Shown here in pieces: positions 61,212 through 64,000 of a stretch of DNA of 64,000 nt. This DNA comes from Dromiciops gliroides (taxonomy: Eukaryota; Chordata; Mammalia; Microbiotheria; Microbiotheriidae). The notes below the pieces were generated by a model that made no database searches, was not told the origin of the DNA, and worked only from the letters and a program-made list of their open reading frames with translations. The translations under genes and the position numbers were made by a program. Every line of letters starts with the position of its first letter. Position 1 is the stretch's first letter. The DNA lies in assembly GCF_019393635.1 (NCBI RefSeq), contig NC_057863.1, positions 64,501-128,500 of the forward strand, given 5' to 3'.

Positions 61212-61450
61212 TAGAGTGGGATAGAATTCCAGGCAAGGAGTCAGAAAGATGCATCCTCCTGAGGTCAAATCCAGCCTCAGACACTTACTAGCTGTGTGAC
61301 CACAGGCAAGTCACTTAACTCTATTAGCCTCAGTTTACTCAGGTGTTAAATGAGGAAGAGAAGGAATGGTCAACCACTCCAGGATCTCTGCCAAGAACAC
61401 CCTAAATGGGGTCACAAAGAGAAAAGACTGGAAAATGAATGAAGAATAAG
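61212..61450 (+). repeat. MIR-related SINE
   Basis: Partner of 13,503-13,745. Confidence 0.75.
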
Positions 61451-61625
61451 TGTGTGCTATTATTTTTAACATTATTATTTTGATTTCTACTCTTTCCTCA
61501 TTCTGCTCTCCTTAAACCATTATTATACTCCCTCTTTGTATTCCCTTATTTCCCTGTTGAACTAAATGTCTGTCCCTTCCAACACTCTCTCTTTTCCCGT
61601 AGACCAGTTAAGAGTGAGGTTCATG

Positions 61626-61756
61626 GGGCAGGTAGGTGGCACAATGGATAAAGAACTGGCCCTGGATTCAGGAGGACCTAAGTTCAAATCCAGCCTCAGA
61701 CATTTGACACACACTAGCTGTGTGACCCTGGGCAAGTCATAGAACCCTCATTCACT

Positions 61757-61801
<45 letters not shown>
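61626..61801 (+). mobile_element. SINE with (CA)n tail, copy B only
   Basis: Flanked by AGTGAGGTTCATG and AGTGAGGTTTATG. The tail is about 19 CA units. Empty site at 13,906 in copy A. Confidence 0.94.
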
Positions 61802-61804
<3 letters not shown>

Positions 61805-61975
61805 GAGGTTTATGAGCTGTTGCTTCTTCTCAAACCATCTCCATGTTTACATAGTAGACTGTGAGCTCTGTAATAGCAGGGACTGTCTTTTACCTTCCTC
61901 TGTATGCTCAGGGCCTAGCACAGCACCAAAAACAGAAGGTGTTCAATCAGTGTTTACTGATTGCCTGACTGGGCC
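61802..61975 (+). repeat. L2-type LINE 3' end
   Basis: Partner of 13,920-14,080: GACTGTGAGCTCTGTAATAGC and CTCAGGGCCTAGCACAGC. Confidence 0.7.
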
Positions 61976-63029
61976 CAGGGCTGACACCAGGCCACAGCGC
62001 CCACATTCAGGTCTCTCTCCCACCTGTCAGATGCATATTCTGGCCTCATTATATATCATCTCTTTTTCACACCCAATCACCTTTAAGCAGTCCGGTTCTA
62101 ATCCTGATGGAATCTGACCAGACTCAATAGTGCAGATCACAGAGACTACTTTCCAGGCTCCTGAAGGGTCTAATACCATGCCACACCTGGGAGTCTTTAT
62201 CTCCCAGCTCCCCACACTGACCAATGACTATCCAAGAATAGGACAGAGATGGAGCAAGAAAGGAAACTGGGCTGATAATTTAGGCAAAGCTTAGTCTTGA
62301 AAAACTTTCAACTAAGGCAGTAGCTTTCTCTCCTCCTCATATGCTACTGAATGGAGAGAGAGAAAAACATCATGAAACCAGGCTTCCTGGGTGCACGACA
62401 AATTTAAGGGCATCACCTCAGATGGGCCCCCACTGTGGCAAGGAAATGCTTTGCCATCTCCCTGACTCCCAATGCCACTCGGCACACCAGCTTTTCCAAA
62501 TCTTTTCAATTCCCCCCAAGCCTCCCTTATTGGCTTGCTGCCACCCCTCCCCCACCTTCTCACCTGAGAATTTGGCCTCTTATTTCACTGAAAAAACTGG
62601 ACCTTTATCAAGAGCTATCTCACCCTCCTCACCTCACATAAATCAGAGGCCTTCTTTTCCTCTCTGACCTCAGTATCAGACAAGATCAGCTTTCTGCTCC
62701 CTAAAGCAAATCCCTTTAAACCGTGCAAATAATTTCATTGCAGTCTGTCATCCACCTCCTGGTTCTCCTTTTACCATGTCCAAAAGGAAATGAATCCTCT
62801 TTCCCCAAACCCTCCTCTCTTCCAATGTTCCTAATGCTCTCTGAAGCATCCTCCCCAGAGCCCAGGCTCACAAATGAAGTACTGTGTATGCCTGGACTCC
62901 ACAGTCACACTCCCTACCCCATGTTCAATCTGTTCCAAAGTCCTGTGATTCCAGCCGTGTAACAAGCTCTCCAAGACAGTCCCTTCCCTCCCCAAACTGT
63001 CACTGTCTTGGTTCAAGTGCCACTCACCT
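61976..63029. other. Duplicated intergenic sequence, no gene
   Basis: Aligns with 14,081-15,250. Open frames differ between the copies. Confidence 0.55.
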
Positions 63030-63660
63030 CACACCTGAGGTATTTAGGGGCCTGCTGGTTGGTCTGGCTGCCTCATCTCCCCCCAGTCCACTCATTCCTC
63101 CCCACAGCTGTCAAGTTCATCTTCCTAAAGCTCTCACCTGACCAGGTCACCACCTACTTAACAACCTCCATGGGCTGCCCAGCAAAAGGATCAAATATAA
63201 AACCCTCTCTGGGGCTGCTAAAGCACTTCTTCCCCTACCCCTCTGCTACTCTTCTAGGCTTCTTTCACTCTATTTCCCCCATATATGCTATATATACTCC
63301 AGTGGTGAGGGCCTCCTCCCTGTTGTGTGAACAGGACACTCTACTTCCTGACACTTTGGGTTTTCCTCCCTACCCCTGTGCCTAGAATGCTCACCCTGGC
63401 TTCCCAGAAGCCCTAGCTAGAGCCCCCCTTTTCCACACTAAGCCTTTCCCATTCCTCCTTCACTTTAGGGCCTCCCCTCTCTTGACCAGCTCCAATTTAT
63501 CTGTCCATAGGGGGCTTCCACATAGCTGTTGGTGTGTTGTTTGCCCCACCAGACTGTGAGCTCCATGGGAGATGGGGACAGCCCTTGCATCTCTTTATGT
63601 CCCCAATGCTTAGGGCCTGATATGTAGCAGGCCCTTCAGTGTTTGGTGACTCATATTGAA
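63030..63660 (+). repeat. Old L2-like LINE 3' region (copy B, longer than copy A)
   Basis: Includes GACTGTGAGCTCCATGGGAG and CAATGCTTAGGGCCTGATATG. Copy A lacks most of the part after 63,450. Confidence 0.6.
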
Positions 63661-64000
63661 TGGCCTTAGACTTTTACACTTTCAGGAGAGTCTCATGCCC
63701 CCAAATTACAAACACTGACTTCTTATAGGATCATAGCTTGATCCCTGGAAGGGAGTTCAAAGGCCATGAAGTCCAACCCCCTCACAGTACAGATGGGAAA
63801 ACTGAGACTCGGTGGGTCAAGGGACAGGCTCAGGAAGTTACTGCTAAAAATTTCTGAAAAAGAATTCCAAGCCAGGTCTTCCTGCCTCCAAATCGAGCCC
63901 TTGCTTCACCACAACACATTGAAGCCTCTTGCAATCACAAGTCTCATATACGTGATTTCACCTCACTCACCTGGACAGCAGGGCCTCAGGCCTTCTTGCT

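Larger units (their letters stand above)
54072..64000 (+). repeat. Segmental duplication, copy B (direct repeat of 6,504-15,945)
   Basis: Aligns with copy A throughout, and continues beyond the end of the window. It lacks the OSBPL9 retrocopy and carries its own SINEs and L1s. Confidence 0.92.

Overview
The window is nuclear DNA from a marsupial mammal. The clearest sign is a tRNA-derived SINE that recurs in both orientations about 38 times (head GGGCAGCTAGGTGG, body ending near CAAGTCACTTAACCCC). This is the MAR1/WSINE-type SINE of marsupials. Marsupial-type L1 and ORF2-less half-L1 (HAL1) elements, MIR and L2 relics, and several solo LTRs fit the same origin. An australidelphian such as a dasyurid or Dromiciops seems likely from memory of the SINE consensus, but I could not test the species.

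Layout. 0-6.5 kb: HAL1, nested LTRs, a GC-richer gene-free stretch with a possible minus-strand first exon, and an old antisense L1. 6.5-15.9 kb: copy A of a direct segmental duplication, with a collapsed C2H2 zinc-finger gene and an OSBPL9 processed pseudogene. 16-21 kb: a HAL1/L1 nest that includes an insertion made only of L1 5' UTR. 21.7-32.0 kb: a decayed long-unit tandem array (unit about 350-425 bp), cut up by L1s, SINEs and solo LTRs and ending in degenerate CCCTAA telomere-like repeats. 33.5-52 kb: a KRAB zinc-finger gene on the minus strand. 54.1 kb to the end: copy B of the duplication, with a long zinc-finger exon.

The best-supported live gene is the minus-strand KRAB-ZNF. Four coding exons join in phase: a 12-codon start exon (51,041-51,084), a 127-bp KRAB-A exon, a 96-bp KRAB-B exon and the finger exon (33,907-36,062). 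They predict an 804-aa protein. A CpG-rich promoter candidate lies upstream near 51.8 kb with CRE, RFX X-box and ZNF143-type sites. The duplicated finger gene survives as a 17-finger exon in copy B, lacking visible KRAB exons inside the window. In copy A it has collapsed to about three fingers and lost its frame.

The two duplicates record relative time. An LTR, MIRs and L2s are shared. The OSBPL9 retrocopy, many SINEs and a short L1 have an empty site in the partner and so came later. One stretch of about 384 bp is identical between copies that otherwise differ by roughly 4-6 percent, which suggests gene conversion. I saw no CRISPR, tRNA or rRNA genes.
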